Part shown: positions 15,234 to 24,013 of the stretch, in pieces | How the letters are laid out: the number at the start of each line of letters is the position of its first letter | Position numbering within the stretch: position 1 is the first letter of the stretch | Source of the DNA: UBA1259 sp964453915 | Lineage (GTDB): Bacteria > Bacillota > Clostridia > Christensenellales > Borkfalkiaceae | Assembly (NCBI GenBank): GCA_964453915.1 | Contig: CAYVPW010000008.1 | Span: forward strand, 1-42,785 | DNA length: 42,785 bases | Direction of reading: 5' to 3' | The notes under the pieces: generated by a model | What the model saw: the letters and a program-made list of their open reading frames with translations, nothing else | Told to the model about the DNA's origin: nothing | Database searches by the model: none | Made by a program: the position numbers and the translations under genes

Positions 15234-18200
15234 TTATTTAAAGTATTTAACTGCCGCTTTAAACATTTTAATATCGTATTCGCCCAAAACGTTTTTATAC
15301 AATCCGTTCCCTACACGTTCGCTATGTCCCATTTTACCGAAAACTCTTCCGTCGGGAGAAGTAATACCTTCTATCGCATAAGCGGAATTGTTAGGATTAA
15401 AATGAACGTCGCTGGTTGCAAAACCGTTTAGGTCTACGTATTGCGTTGCAATTTGTCCGTTTTCTGCTAGTTTACGTATAAGTTCTTCGCTAGCCAAAAA
15501 GCGCCCTTCTCCGTGAGATATCGGAACGCTGTAAACATCTCCGACCTGCGTAAGAGATAACCACGGCGATTTATTAGAAGCAATTCTCGTTCTTACTATA
15601 CGTGACTGGTGACGTGCAATGGTATTAAACGTAAGCGTAGGGCAATTTTCGTCCGTATCTATTATTTTGCCGTACGGCACCAAGCCCAACTTGATAAGTG
15701 CCTGAAAACCGTTGCATATACCGCACATCAAACCGTCTTTTTTATCTAATAATTCCGCAACGCCTTCTTTTACAGCGGCATTTCTAAAGAATGCGGTTAT
15801 AAACTTTCCGCTACCGTCAGGCTCGTCCCCACCGGAAAATCCGCCGGGAATAAATATCATTTGTGCGGTTTTAAGTTCTTTTGCAAAAGTTTCTACACTC
15901 TTTTTAATTCCGTCCGAACTGAGATTGTTTATAACTATAATTTTAGATTCCGCACCGGCGTCTTGCATTGCTTTTGCACTGTCGTATTCACAGTTAGTAC
16001 CGGGGAATGCGGGAATAATCACCTTGGGTTTTGCACATTTTATATGCGGAACGGGATATTCGCTTGCCTTATACTCAAAGTTTTCCATCGGCGTTTTTTC
16101 GTCGGCTATATTGCAAGAATAAACGCTTTCTAACTTGTCTTCGTAAATTTTAAGCAATTCGCTTATCGCCACGCTTTCTTTTCCGAAAGAAACCTTTTCA
16201 TCTTCCGTTATTACGCCTATGGCTTTTGCCCCTTCTATATTTTCGTTCGTTTCCAACAAGAAAGAACCGTAAGAATAACCGAACAATTCATTTACGGTAA
16301 TATCTCTTTCGTACTTAAAGCCTAAACCGTTTCCGAAAGCCATTTTCATAACCGCTTCCGCAACGCCGCCTATCGTGGGAGTATAGCAAGAAACTGCTTT
16401 TCCTTCCCTAACCAATTTGCTTACCTTGTTAAAGGTATCTATCAAAGACTGCGTTTTGGGCAACTTGGTATTTTCATCGTATTCGGGACTTATCATAACA
16501 AGTTTATTGCCCACCTGCTTAAATTCCGGCGAAATTATATCACTTACTTTTTGAGTAGTAACCGCAAAAGAAACTAAAGTCGGCGGAACGTTAAGTTCTT
16601 CAAAAGAACCGCTCATAGAGTCCTTTCCGCCTATTGATGCAACGCCCAATTCTTTTTGCGCCTTAAAAGCGCCTAAAAGCGCCGCTAGCGGTTTACCCCA
16701 ACGCTTTTCGTCCGTCCCTAACCTTTCAAAATATTCTTGGAAAGTAAGGTATACGTCGTTAAAATCAGCACCCGTTGCTATTAACTTTGCAACGGACTCT
16801 ATAACTGCAAGATACGCACCGTGATACGGGCTTTTTTCGGTTATAAACGGGTTATATCCCCACGCCATTAAAGAACAATCGTCCGTATGTTTTTTCTCTA
16901 CGGAAATTTTTTGCACCATTGCCTGTATAGGCGTAAGTTGATTTTTGCCGCCGAACGGCATCAACACGGTGCCTGCACCTATTGTGGAATCAAATCTTTC
17001 CGATAATCCTCTTTTAGAACAAACGTTTAAGTCACTTGCTAATTTTTTATAATTATCTACAAATCCACCCGAAATTTCTTTATCAAAAGATAAAGGCTTA
17101 ACTAATTTTGCGGTAGCGTGTTTAGCCGCGCCGTTAGAATTTAAAAATTCTCTGCTTACGTCAACTATTTTATTGCCGTTCCACTTCATTACAAGTCTAG
17201 GCGTTTCGGTCACTTTCGCTATGGGACATGCAGTTAAGTTTTCCTCTTTTGCAAGCGCTAAAAACGCATCTACGTTTTCTTTTTCTACAACGACAGCCAT
17301 TCTCTCTTGAGATTCGCTTATCGCAAGTTCGTTTCCATCCAACCCTTCGTATTTTTTAGGAACGGCATTAAGATCTATTTCCAATCCGTCTGCAAGTTCA
17401 CCAACAGCAACGGATACGCCGCCCGCACCGAAATCGTTGCAGCGTTTTATCATTTTAGTGGCTTTTTCGTTACGGAAAAGCCTTTGCAACTTTCTCTCTT
17501 CTGGCGCATTACCTTTTTGAACTTCCGCACCGCAGGTTTCAACCGAATGTGCATTGTGCGCTTTAGAAGACCCCGTTGCGCCGCCGATACCGTCTCTACC
17601 TGTGCCACCGCCTAAAAGAATTACCACGTCTCCGCCGGCAGGAACTTCTCTTCTTACGTTTGCTGCGGGAGCGGCTGCTATTACCGCACCTATCTCCATA
17701 CGCTTTGCCGCATAACCGGAGTGATAAATTTCGTCTACCATGCCGGTTGCCAAACCTATTTGGTTGCCGTAAGATGAATATCCGTTAGCCGCAGTCGTGA
17801 CAATTTTTCTTTGAGGGAGTTTACCTGCAATCGTTTGGTTAACGGGCACTGTAGGGTCTGCTGCTCCGGTGACTCTCATTGCACCGTACACGTACGCCCT
17901 GCCGGAAAGCGGATCTCTTATCGCTCCGCCTATACACGTTGCCGCGCCGCCGAAAGGTTCTATCTCCGTAGGGTGGTTGTGAGTTTCGTTTTTAAATAAC
18001 AATAGCCACGGTTCTTTTACGCCGTCTACTTCTACTTCTATTTTAACAGTACAAGCGTTTATCTCTTCGGATTCGTCTAGTTTATCAAGTTTGCCGTGTT
18101 TTTTAAGATATTTAACGGCAACAGTTGCAACGTCCATAAGACAAACGGGCTTTGTTCTGTTTAGTTCTTTTCTTGTTTCTAAATATTCGTTATAAGCGGA

Positions 18201-19130
18201 TTGCAACAACTCGTCTTCAAACTTAACGTCGTCTATCACCGTTAAAAAGGTTGTATGACGGCAATGGTCAGACCAGTAAGTGTCAATCATTCTTATTTCC
18301 GTAACGGTGGGTTCTCTTCCCTCGGACTTAAAATATTCTTGGCAAAACGCCACGTCGTCCGCATCCATTGCAAGCCCCATATCTTTTACGAATTTTTCCA
18401 GCCCGTTTCTATCCAAAGCCAAAAATCCGTCAAGCGTTTTTACATTTTGCGGTACTTCGTATTTTACGGTGAGAGTTTTAGGAAGATTTAAGTCCGCCTC
18501 TCTCGCTTCAACGGGGTTTATAACGTATTTTTTTATCTCTTTAATTTCGTTTTCCGTTAAATTTCCGTAAAGAGCGTAAACCTTTGCAGAACGCACGGTG
18601 GGACGCTCTTGTTGAGAAATTATTTGAATACATTGTGCAGCGCTATCCGCCCTTTGGTCAAATTGACCGGGCAAATATTCAACTGCAAAAACAGTTGCGT
18701 CTTTAACGTCTAATTCGCTGTAAACCTTTGCAGAACGCACGGTGGGACGCTCTTGTTGAGAAATTATTTGAATANNNNNNNNNNNNNNNNNNNNNNNNNN
18801 NNNNNNNNNNNNNNNNNNNNNNNNNNNNNNNNNNNNNNNNNNNNNNNNNNNNNNNNNNNNNNNNNNNNNNNNNNGCAAATATTCAACTGCAAAAACAGTT
18901 GCGTCTTTAACGTCTAATTCGCTGTAAACAACGTCTAATTGCGGTTCCGAAAAAACGGTTTTTATAGAATAATCAAACAGTTCTTTCGTTATGTTTTCCG
19001 CATCGTAGCGATTAAAAATTCTAACGTTTTCTAAATTACTTATTCCAAGCAAACCGTTAACGTCAGACTTTAACCCTTTAGCCTCGTTAGCAAGTTCTTT
19101 TTTCTTTTCTACGTAAACTCTATAAACCAT
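15234..19130 (-). CDS. purL: Phosphoribosylformylglycinamidine synthase, fused PurL type, with assembly gap
   Basis: The single-chain enzyme converts FGAR and glutamine to FGAM. An N-terminal PurS-like region is followed by the synthetase core ('SDHCRHTTF', 'NETHNHPTEIEPFGGAATC', 'GGKDSMSGSF') and a C-terminal PurQ-like glutaminase with the nucleophile in 'MCGICNGFQAL' and the His in 'SHGEGRF'. As assembled it is 1298 codons, but 68 of these come from a 100-N gap plus duplicated flanks (18726-18929). Removing them joins 18725 to 18930 in frame and gives 1230 residues, normal for the family. The start is two bases after the purD stop, with GGAG overlapping the end of purD. The true sequence around residues 68-135 is uncertain. 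Confidence 0.93.
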   Translation of the reverse strand: MVYRVYVEKKKELANEAKGLKSDVNGLLGISNLENVRIFNRYDAENITKELFDYSIKTVFSEPQLDVVYSELDVKDATVFAVEYLXXXXXXXXXXXXXXXXXXXXXXXXXXXXXXXXXXIQIISQQERPTVRSAKVYSELDVKDATVFAVEYLPGQFDQRADSAAQCIQIISQQERPTVRSAKVYALYGNLTENEIKEIKKYVINPVEAREADLNLPKTLTVKYEVPQNVKTLDGFLALDRNGLEKFVKDMGLAMDADDVAFCQEYFKSEGREPTVTEIRMIDTYWSDHCRHTTFLTVIDDVKFEDELLQSAYNEYLETRKELNRTKPVCLMDVATVAVKYLKKHGKLDKLDESEEINACTVKIEVEVDGVKEPWLLLFKNETHNHPTEIEPFGGAATCIGGAIRDPLSGRAYVYGAMRVTGAADPTVPVNQTIAGKLPQRKIVTTAANGYSSYGNQIGLATGMVDEIYHSGYAAKRMEIGAVIAAAPAANVRREVPAGGDVVILLGGGTGRDGIGGATGSSKAHNAHSVETCGAEVQKGNAPEERKLQRLFRNEKATKMIKRCNDFGAGGVSVAVGELADGLEIDLNAVPKKYEGLDGNELAISESQERMAVVVEKENVDAFLALAKEENLTACPIAKVTETPRLVMKWNGNKIVDVSREFLNSNGAAKHATAKLVKPLSFDKEISGGFVDNYKKLASDLNVCSKRGLSERFDSTIGAGTVLMPFGGKNQLTPIQAMVQKISVEKKHTDDCSLMAWGYNPFITEKSPYHGAYLAVIESVAKLIATGADFNDVYLTFQEYFERLGTDEKRWGKPLAALLGAFKAQKELGVASIGGKDSMSGSFEELNVPPTLVSFAVTTQKVSDIISPEFKQVGNKLVMISPEYDENTKLPKTQSLIDTFNKVSKLVREGKAVSCYTPTIGGVAEAVMKMAFGNGLGFKYERDITVNELFGYSYGSFLLETNENIEGAKAIGVITEDEKVSFGKESVAISELLKIYEDKLESVYSCNIADEKTPMENFEYKASEYPVPHIKCAKPKVIIPAFPGTNCEYDSAKAMQDAGAESKIIVINNLSSDGIKKSVETFAKELKTAQMIFIPGGFSGGDEPDGSGKFITAFFRNAAVKEGVAELLDKKDGLMCGICNGFQALIKLGLVPYGKIIDTDENCPTLTFNTIARHQSRIVRTRIASNKSPWLSLTQVGDVYSVPISHGEGRFLASEELIRKLAENGQIATQYVDLNGFATSDVHFNPNNSAYAIEGITSPDGRVFGKMGHSERVGNGLYKNVLGEYDIKMFKAAVKYFK
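18576..18774. repeat. 55-bp direct repeat X at the left side of the gap
   Basis: The 55 bases at 18576-18630 recur exactly at 18720-18774, where they run into the N gap. The offset is 144 bp (48 codons, in frame). The first six bases, GTAAAC, are shared with the end of repeat Y, so the X copy before the gap is joined to Y through a six-base overlap. Confidence 0.9.
18671..18929. repeat. 55-bp direct repeat Y flanking the gap
   Basis: The 55 bases at 18671-18725 recur exactly at 18875-18929, immediately after the N run. Total offset is 204 bp including 100 N. The repeat length is the same as X, which suggests a graph overlap length rather than biology. Confidence 0.9.
18775..18874. other. Assembly gap of 100 N inside purL
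   Basis: Exactly 100 undetermined bases, the usual placeholder size for unknown gap length. Flanking repeats X and Y show that the two contig ends overlap or that a 144-bp unit is tandemly duplicated. In the second case only 40 bases are truly missing. Confidence 0.98.
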
Positions 19131-19132
19131 TA

Positions 19133-20404
19133 TCAGTTTTTCTCCATTGCATTTAAGGCTTTTGCGCCTATATCAGAACGATAATACTTGTTTTCAAAAT
19201 TTATATTTTTTGCTTTTTGATAAGATAAATCTATCGCCTTACTTAGCGTATCCGCAACGCTAACCACGCCCAAAACTCTTCCGCCGTTGGTAAGCAACTT
19301 GCCGTTAGTCAGCTTTGCACCGGCAACGCACACGTCTTTTTTAATTTCTTTGGGAATATCTATCTCATATCCTTTTTCGTATTTTTCAGGATAACCTTTC
19401 GATGCCATTATAACACAACAAGCGGAGTTTTTACTATAGTTTACGCTAATATTTTTTAATCTTCCTAAAGATACCGCTTGCATTACGGTTAAAAGGTCTG
19501 TTTCTAAAAGCGGAAGAACAACTTGTGCTTCGGGATCACCGAATCTGCAATTATATTCTATAACCTTAGGTCCGTCTTTAGTAAGCATAAGTCCGAAATA
19601 CAAACACCCCTTAAAAGTTCTTCCCTCTAAGTTCATTGCGTTTACGGTAGGAATAAAAATCTTTTCCATACACTCGTCTGCAATCTCTTTTGTATAAAAG
19701 GGGTTTGGTGCAATAGTTCCCATTCCGCCCGTATTTAATCCCGTATCAAAATCACCAGCACGCTTGTGGTCCATAGAAGAAACCATAGGCACAACGGTGT
19801 TTCCGTCCGTAAAAGCTAACACGGAAACTTCGGGACCGCTTAAAAATTCTTCTATAACGATGTTGTCCCCGCTTTTGCCAAACTGTTTATCTTGCATAAT
19901 AGATATCACGGCTGCTTTTGCCTGTTCTAAACTAGAAGCAATGATAACGCCTTTACCCAAAGCAAGCCCGTCTGCCTTTATAACGACGGGGATTTTTGCC
20001 GTATCCAAATAAGAAAGCGCAGCGTTTATATCGTTAAACGTTTGATATTCCGCCGTAGGAATACCGTATTTTTTCATTAAGTTTTTAGAAAAAACTTTGC
20101 TTCCTTCGATTATAGCCGCCCTTTTATTTGGTCCAAAACATAAAATGCCCTTTTCTTCTAGTTCGTCTACCAATCCCAAAACCAAAGGGTCGTCCGGGGC
20201 AACAACGGCGTAGTCTATTTTATTATCTACGGCAAATTCGACTATTCTTTTTATATCGGTTGCCGCTATGTCAACACATTCCGCATCGTCTGCCATACCC
20301 CCGTTTCCGGGCAATGCAAATATCTTTTCTACTTCTTTATTCTCTTTTAACTTTTTAATTATGGCGTGCTCTCTTCCGCCGCCGCCTACAACCATTATCT
20401 TCAT
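19133..20404 (-). CDS. purD: Phosphoribosylamine-glycine ligase
   Basis: The 423-residue ATP-grasp enzyme joins phosphoribosylamine and glycine to GAR. The N-terminal 'MKIMVVGGGGREHAIIKKL' is the family start, followed by 'FGPNKRAAIIEGSKVFSKN', the ATP-grasp lid 'VIKADGLALGKGVIIA' and the metal-binding 'YNCRFGDPEAQVVLP'. The open frame continues 15 codons upstream into purH, but the ATG at 20402-20404 has AAGGTG in front and gives the standard N-terminus, so I use it. It lies 11 bases after purH and two before purL. The length matches the family (about 420). Confidence 0.96.
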   Translation of the reverse strand: MKIMVVGGGGREHAIIKKLKENKEVEKIFALPGNGGMADDAECVDIAATDIKRIVEFAVDNKIDYAVVAPDDPLVLGLVDELEEKGILCFGPNKRAAIIEGSKVFSKNLMKKYGIPTAEYQTFNDINAALSYLDTAKIPVVIKADGLALGKGVIIASSLEQAKAAVISIMQDKQFGKSGDNIVIEEFLSGPEVSVLAFTDGNTVVPMVSSMDHKRAGDFDTGLNTGGMGTIAPNPFYTKEIADECMEKIFIPTVNAMNLEGRTFKGCLYFGLMLTKDGPKVIEYNCRFGDPEAQVVLPLLETDLLTVMQAVSLGRLKNISVNYSKNSACCVIMASKGYPEKYEKGYEIDIPKEIKKDVCVAGAKLTNGKLLTNGGRVLGVVSVADTLSKAIDLSYQKAKNINFENKYYRSDIGAKALNAMEKN

Positions 20405-20415
20405 TTTTAAGCACC

Positions 20416-21600
20416 TTAGTGATGGAATAAACGCATACCCGTAAAGCACATAGCCATACCGTACTTATCGCAACAATCAATGACCAAATCGTCTCTTATA
20501 GAACCACCCGGTTGAGCAACGTATTTTACACCGCTTTTCTTTGCGCGCTCTATATTATCAAAGAATGGAAAGAATGCGTCGGACCCCAAAGATACGCCGT
20601 CTATAGTATCTAAGTACGCTCTTTGTTCTTCTTTTGTAAAAGGAGCGGGTTTACAGGTAAAGTATTTTTCCCAAACGCCGTCGGCACACACGTCTTCTTC
20701 ATTTTGATTTATGTATCCGTCTATAACGTTATCCCTGTCCGGTCTAGAAACGTCGCTTCTAAAAGGCAAATTAAGCACTTTGTCGTTTTGGCGCAAGAAC
20801 CACGTGTCCGCTTTTGTTCCCGCAAGGCGAGTACAATGTATTCTAGACTGTTGCCCTGCACCTACGCCTATAGCCTGACCGTCTATAGCATAGCATACGG
20901 AATTGGATTGCGTATATTTTAGCGTGATAAGCGCTATTACAAGATCTCTCTTTGCACTTTCGGATAAGTTTTTATTTTTTGTCACCACGTTATTTAATAA
21001 ATCGGCGTTTATCTTAAAATTATTTCTACCTTGTTCAAAAGTAATGCCGAAAACTTGTTTCGTTTCTTTTTCCATAGGCACGTAGTCGGGATTTATTTTT
21101 ACTATATTATAACTACCCTTTCTTTTAGATTTAAGAATTTCCAACGCTTCGGGTTCGTATCCGGGTGCTATTACCCCGTCTGATACTTCTCTCTTTATCA
21201 TTTTTGCAGTGGTCACGTCGCAAACGTCGGATAAAGCAACCCAGTCTCCGAAAGAGCACATTCTGTCCGTACCGCGGGCACGGGCGTACGCGCAAGCAAG
21301 CGGAGAATCGTCAAGCCCTTCTATATCGTCTACGAAACAAGCTTTTTTTAATTTATCAGAAAGCGGAATTCCGACAGCCGCAGACGTAGGGCTTACATGC
21401 TTAAAAGAAGAAACCGCAGGAAGATTTAGCGCTTCTTTCAATTCTTTTACTAATTGCCAAGAGTTAAATGCATCTAAAAAATTTATATATCCCGGTCTTC
21501 CGTTTAATATTTCTATCGGCAATTCGCTGCCGTCCGCCATATATATTTTAGAAGGTTTTTGATTAGGATTGCAACCGTATTTTAATTCAAATTCTTTCAT
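20416..21600 (-). CDS. purH: AICAR formyltransferase, stand-alone domain
   Basis: The 394-residue protein corresponds only to the C-terminal transformylase half of the usual bifunctional PurH (about 510-520 residues). It starts at 'ELKYGCNPNQKPSKIYM' and has the catalytic Lys-His in 'SSFKHVSPTSAAVG', plus 'GVGAGQQSRIHCTRLAG' and 'YVAQPGGSIRDDLVID'. The N-terminal MGS-like IMP cyclohydrolase domain is absent. A PurO-like cyclohydrolase encoded ten bases upstream evidently supplies that activity. It would transfer the formyl group from 10-formyl-THF, the product of the downstream fhs, to AICAR. TAAGGAG precedes the ATG. Its substrate AICAR (ZMP) is the signal sensed by the riboswitch that heads this operon. 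Confidence 0.94.
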   Translation of the reverse strand: MKEFELKYGCNPNQKPSKIYMADGSELPIEILNGRPGYINFLDAFNSWQLVKELKEALNLPAVSSFKHVSPTSAAVGIPLSDKLKKACFVDDIEGLDDSPLACAYARARGTDRMCSFGDWVALSDVCDVTTAKMIKREVSDGVIAPGYEPEALEILKSKRKGSYNIVKINPDYVPMEKETKQVFGITFEQGRNNFKINADLLNNVVTKNKNLSESAKRDLVIALITLKYTQSNSVCYAIDGQAIGVGAGQQSRIHCTRLAGTKADTWFLRQNDKVLNLPFRSDVSRPDRDNVIDGYINQNEEDVCADGVWEKYFTCKPAPFTKEEQRAYLDTIDGVSLGSDAFFPFFDNIERAKKSGVKYVAQPGGSIRDDLVIDCCDKYGMAMCFTGMRLFHH

Positions 21601-21610
21601 TAGTCTCTCC

Positions 21611-22327
21611 TTAAACGTTTTTGTTTATAATTCTCGTATCGTATTTCCCAGTTTTTATATCAACGTATCTAACAAACAAAGAAACCTTGTTGTCTTTATT
21701 AAGATTTTTCCAAACTAAATCGGTAAACGCATCTATATCCACATTAGGCAACTCTAAAGTTTTAGGTTCTCCCTCAAAACTTGGAAGAGGATTGCCGTCG
21801 CATTTATAAGTATGAATAAACTTTGCCTTTCCCGCAAGGGGGTTAGAATAATCAAAAGTATATCTAAGGCAAGACTCAGCGTTTCCTTCTGCAGATTTTA
21901 AAATAGATAAAGAAAAATCCATTTCTCCGTTATTAACGTTAACTATGCCGGAAATACGCGGAGTATAATTAGGCGCATCGTCTTCAAATTCTCTTACGGT
22001 AAGCGATTGTTCGAAAGTTTTCCCCTTTTGCATTAAATCGTAAATAGTATCCGTTTGATCTCCATTGGTCACTATTGTAGAATTATTTAGCACACGCACC
22101 GGTGCGTATATTATTAAATGCGGGTCAACCATTTTAGACTCGTCAAACGCCTGAGTTCTTATACCTTCACCATCCACCGTAAAAATGCGATTGCGACTGT
22201 TTTCGCTTCTTCCCATAATAAAATAAGCTATCACTGCATTTTTACCGTCTTTGCTTTTTCCAAGTATAATTCCCCTGCCGTGATATGCCAAAGAGTTAAG
22301 CTCGCTTTCTATACTTTTAATCTCCAT
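21611..22327 (-). CDS. purO: IMP cyclohydrolase, PurO-like
   Basis: The 238-residue protein resembles the archaeal-type IMP cyclohydrolase family (PurO), an Ntn-hydrolase-like fold unrelated to the PurH cyclohydrolase domain. Recognisable stretches are 'LNSLAYHGRGIILGKSKDG', 'AYFIMGRSENSRNRIF' and 'YAPVRVLNNSTIVTNGDQTD'. It would close FAICAR to IMP, the final step of purine-ring synthesis. The neighbourhood supports this strongly: it lies 12 bases after purN and ten before a PurH that lacks its own cyclohydrolase domain. AAGGCGG precedes the ATG. The length is in the usual range for the family (about 200-240). The symbol follows the family name. Confidence 0.87.
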   Translation of the reverse strand: MEIKSIESELNSLAYHGRGIILGKSKDGKNAVIAYFIMGRSENSRNRIFTVDGEGIRTQAFDESKMVDPHLIIYAPVRVLNNSTIVTNGDQTDTIYDLMQKGKTFEQSLTVREFEDDAPNYTPRISGIVNVNNGEMDFSLSILKSAEGNAESCLRYTFDYSNPLAGKAKFIHTYKCDGNPLPSFEGEPKTLELPNVDIDAFTDLVWKNLNKDNKVSLFVRYVDIKTGKYDTRIINKNV

Positions 22328-22339
22328 AATTACCGCCTT

Positions 22340-22975
22340 TTATTGTTTTATATAGGTTTTTCCGTCTTTTATTTCTATTCTGTCTTCACACAAAAGAGAA
22401 ACCGCTTTAGGCAAAAGCAGCCATTCGGCATTCTCCATAATGCGTTTTTGTAAAATTTCCGGAGTGTCGTTTTCTTTTACTTCTATCGCCTTTTGTAAAA
22501 TTATAGGACCGGCATCGCACTCCGCAGTCACGAAATGAACCGTTGCGCCGGAAACTTTTACACCCTTTTTTAACGCTTCTTCGTGAACCTTTAATCCGTA
22601 ATATCCCTTTCCGCAAAAGGAAGGAATTAAGGAGGGGTGCACGTTTATCATTTTTTCGCAAAAAGCATTGCAAACGCTTTCGTCTAAAATAGTCATAAAC
22701 CCTGCATACACAACAACGTCCGCTTTTTCTTCTGTTAAAGCGTTTTTCATTGCAACGCTGTATTCGGATATATCGGAAAAATTTTTTCTTTCTAAAACTC
22801 TGGTTTTTACACCGCTTTGTTTTGCACGGGTAAGCGCATAAGCGTTTTCTTTAGAAGAAATAACGCAAGTAATTTTGCCGTTTTTTATTTCTCCGCGTTT
22901 TTCGGCGTCTAGCAAGGCTTGTAAATTAGTCCCCCCGCCGGACACCAACACCACTACGTTTTTTATATTACTCAA
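22340..22975 (-). CDS. purN: GAR transformylase (10-formyl-THF dependent)
   Basis: The 211-residue enzyme formylates GAR to FGAR. The phosphate-binding 'VVLVSGGGTNLQALLDA' is at the N-terminus. The catalytic Asn-His pair lies in 'INVHPSLIPSF', and the Asp in 'VTAECDAGPIILQ'. Length is normal (about 190-215). The start overlaps the purM stop by eight bases. It uses 10-formyl-THF, linking it to fhs in the same run. Confidence 0.96.
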   Translation of the reverse strand: MSNIKNVVVLVSGGGTNLQALLDAEKRGEIKNGKITCVISSKENAYALTRAKQSGVKTRVLERKNFSDISEYSVAMKNALTEEKADVVVYAGFMTILDESVCNAFCEKMINVHPSLIPSFCGKGYYGLKVHEEALKKGVKVSGATVHFVTAECDAGPIILQKAIEVKENDTPEILQKRIMENAEWLLLPKAVSLLCEDRIEIKDGKTYIKQ

Positions 22976-24011
22976 TTATAACGCCCTCGTCAGATTTTAT
23001 AACGCTACCTATCGTGTATGCGTTTTCTCCGTTATCTTTTAATATTTCAAGTGCAAGTTTTTCATCTTCTTTGCTTACGACAACACTCATTCCCACGCCC
23101 ATATTAAAGGTATTAAACATATCCCTTTCAGAAATTCCGCCTACCTTTTGTATCAACTTAAATATAGGCAAAATATTAAGTGCGTTTTTATCTACCTTTA
23201 CGGAATATCCGTCCGGCAACGCTCTGGGAATATTTTCATAAAAACCGCCGCCCGTAATATGAGAAATAGCCTTAACCTTTACCTTTTCAAATAAAGCAAG
23301 CATAGATTTAACATATATCTTAGTAGGCGTTAGCAACGTTTCTCCTAAAGATTTACCGCCTAATTCTTGCTTATAAGCGCTTAAATCCGCATTTTCTATA
23401 TCAAAAACTTTTCTCACCAAAGAAAAACCGTTAGAGTGTACGCCCGTAGAAGCAAGTGCCAAAACAACGTCTCCTTCGTTTACGGAACTTTTATCTAACA
23501 TTTTAGATTTATCTACAACGCCCGTAGAATAGCCTGCCAAATCGTAATCGTTTTCCGGCATAAGACCGGGGTGCTCCGCAGTTTCTCCGCCGATAAGCGC
23601 ACAACCTGCCTGAACGCAACCTTCCGCAACACCGCTAACTATTTCCGCAATCTTTTCGGGATAATTCTTTCCGCAAGCAATATAGTCTAAAAAGAATAAA
23701 GGTTTTGCTCCGCAACAAATAATATCGTTTACACACATCGCAACGCAATCTATACCTATAGTATCGTGTTTATCCATAAGCATTGCTAATTTTATTTTAG
23801 TACCAACGCCGTCCGTACCGGATACCAAAACAGGCTCTTTAATTCCGTTTAAGTCTAAGCCGAAGCATCCGCCAAAGCCGCCAACGTCGTCTAAACAGCC
23901 TTGAGTTTTGGTTCTTGCTATGTGCTTTTTCATTAGTTCAACCGATTTATATCCCGCGGTAATATCAACGCCCGCGCTTGCATAACTGTCTGATTTAGAT
24001 TTATTTAACAT
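22968..24011 (-). CDS. purM: AIR synthetase
   Basis: The 347-residue enzyme closes FGAM to AIR using ATP. The signature N-terminus 'SYASAGVDITAGYKSVELMK' is followed by 'DVGGFGGCFGLDL', 'SGTDGVGTKIKLAM' and 'ALIGGETAEHPGLMPE'. The frame extends 11 codons upstream into purF, but the ATG at 24009-24011 follows GGAAAGGAA and gives the expected N-terminus. The gene begins two bases after the purF stop and overlaps purN by eight bases. Length is typical (about 340-350). Confidence 0.96.
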   Translation of the reverse strand: MLNKSKSDSYASAGVDITAGYKSVELMKKHIARTKTQGCLDDVGGFGGCFGLDLNGIKEPVLVSGTDGVGTKIKLAMLMDKHDTIGIDCVAMCVNDIICCGAKPLFFLDYIACGKNYPEKIAEIVSGVAEGCVQAGCALIGGETAEHPGLMPENDYDLAGYSTGVVDKSKMLDKSSVNEGDVVLALASTGVHSNGFSLVRKVFDIENADLSAYKQELGGKSLGETLLTPTKIYVKSMLALFEKVKVKAISHITGGGFYENIPRALPDGYSVKVDKNALNILPIFKLIQKVGGISERDMFNTFNMGVGMSVVVSKEDEKLALEILKDNGENAYTIGSVIKSDEGVIIE

Positions 24012-24013
24012 AA

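Noticed and set aside
18728..18910. A plus-strand frame across the N run, and an apparent internal protein repeat in PurL
   Set aside because: Both depend on undetermined bases and duplicated contig ends; PurL has normal length once these are removed.
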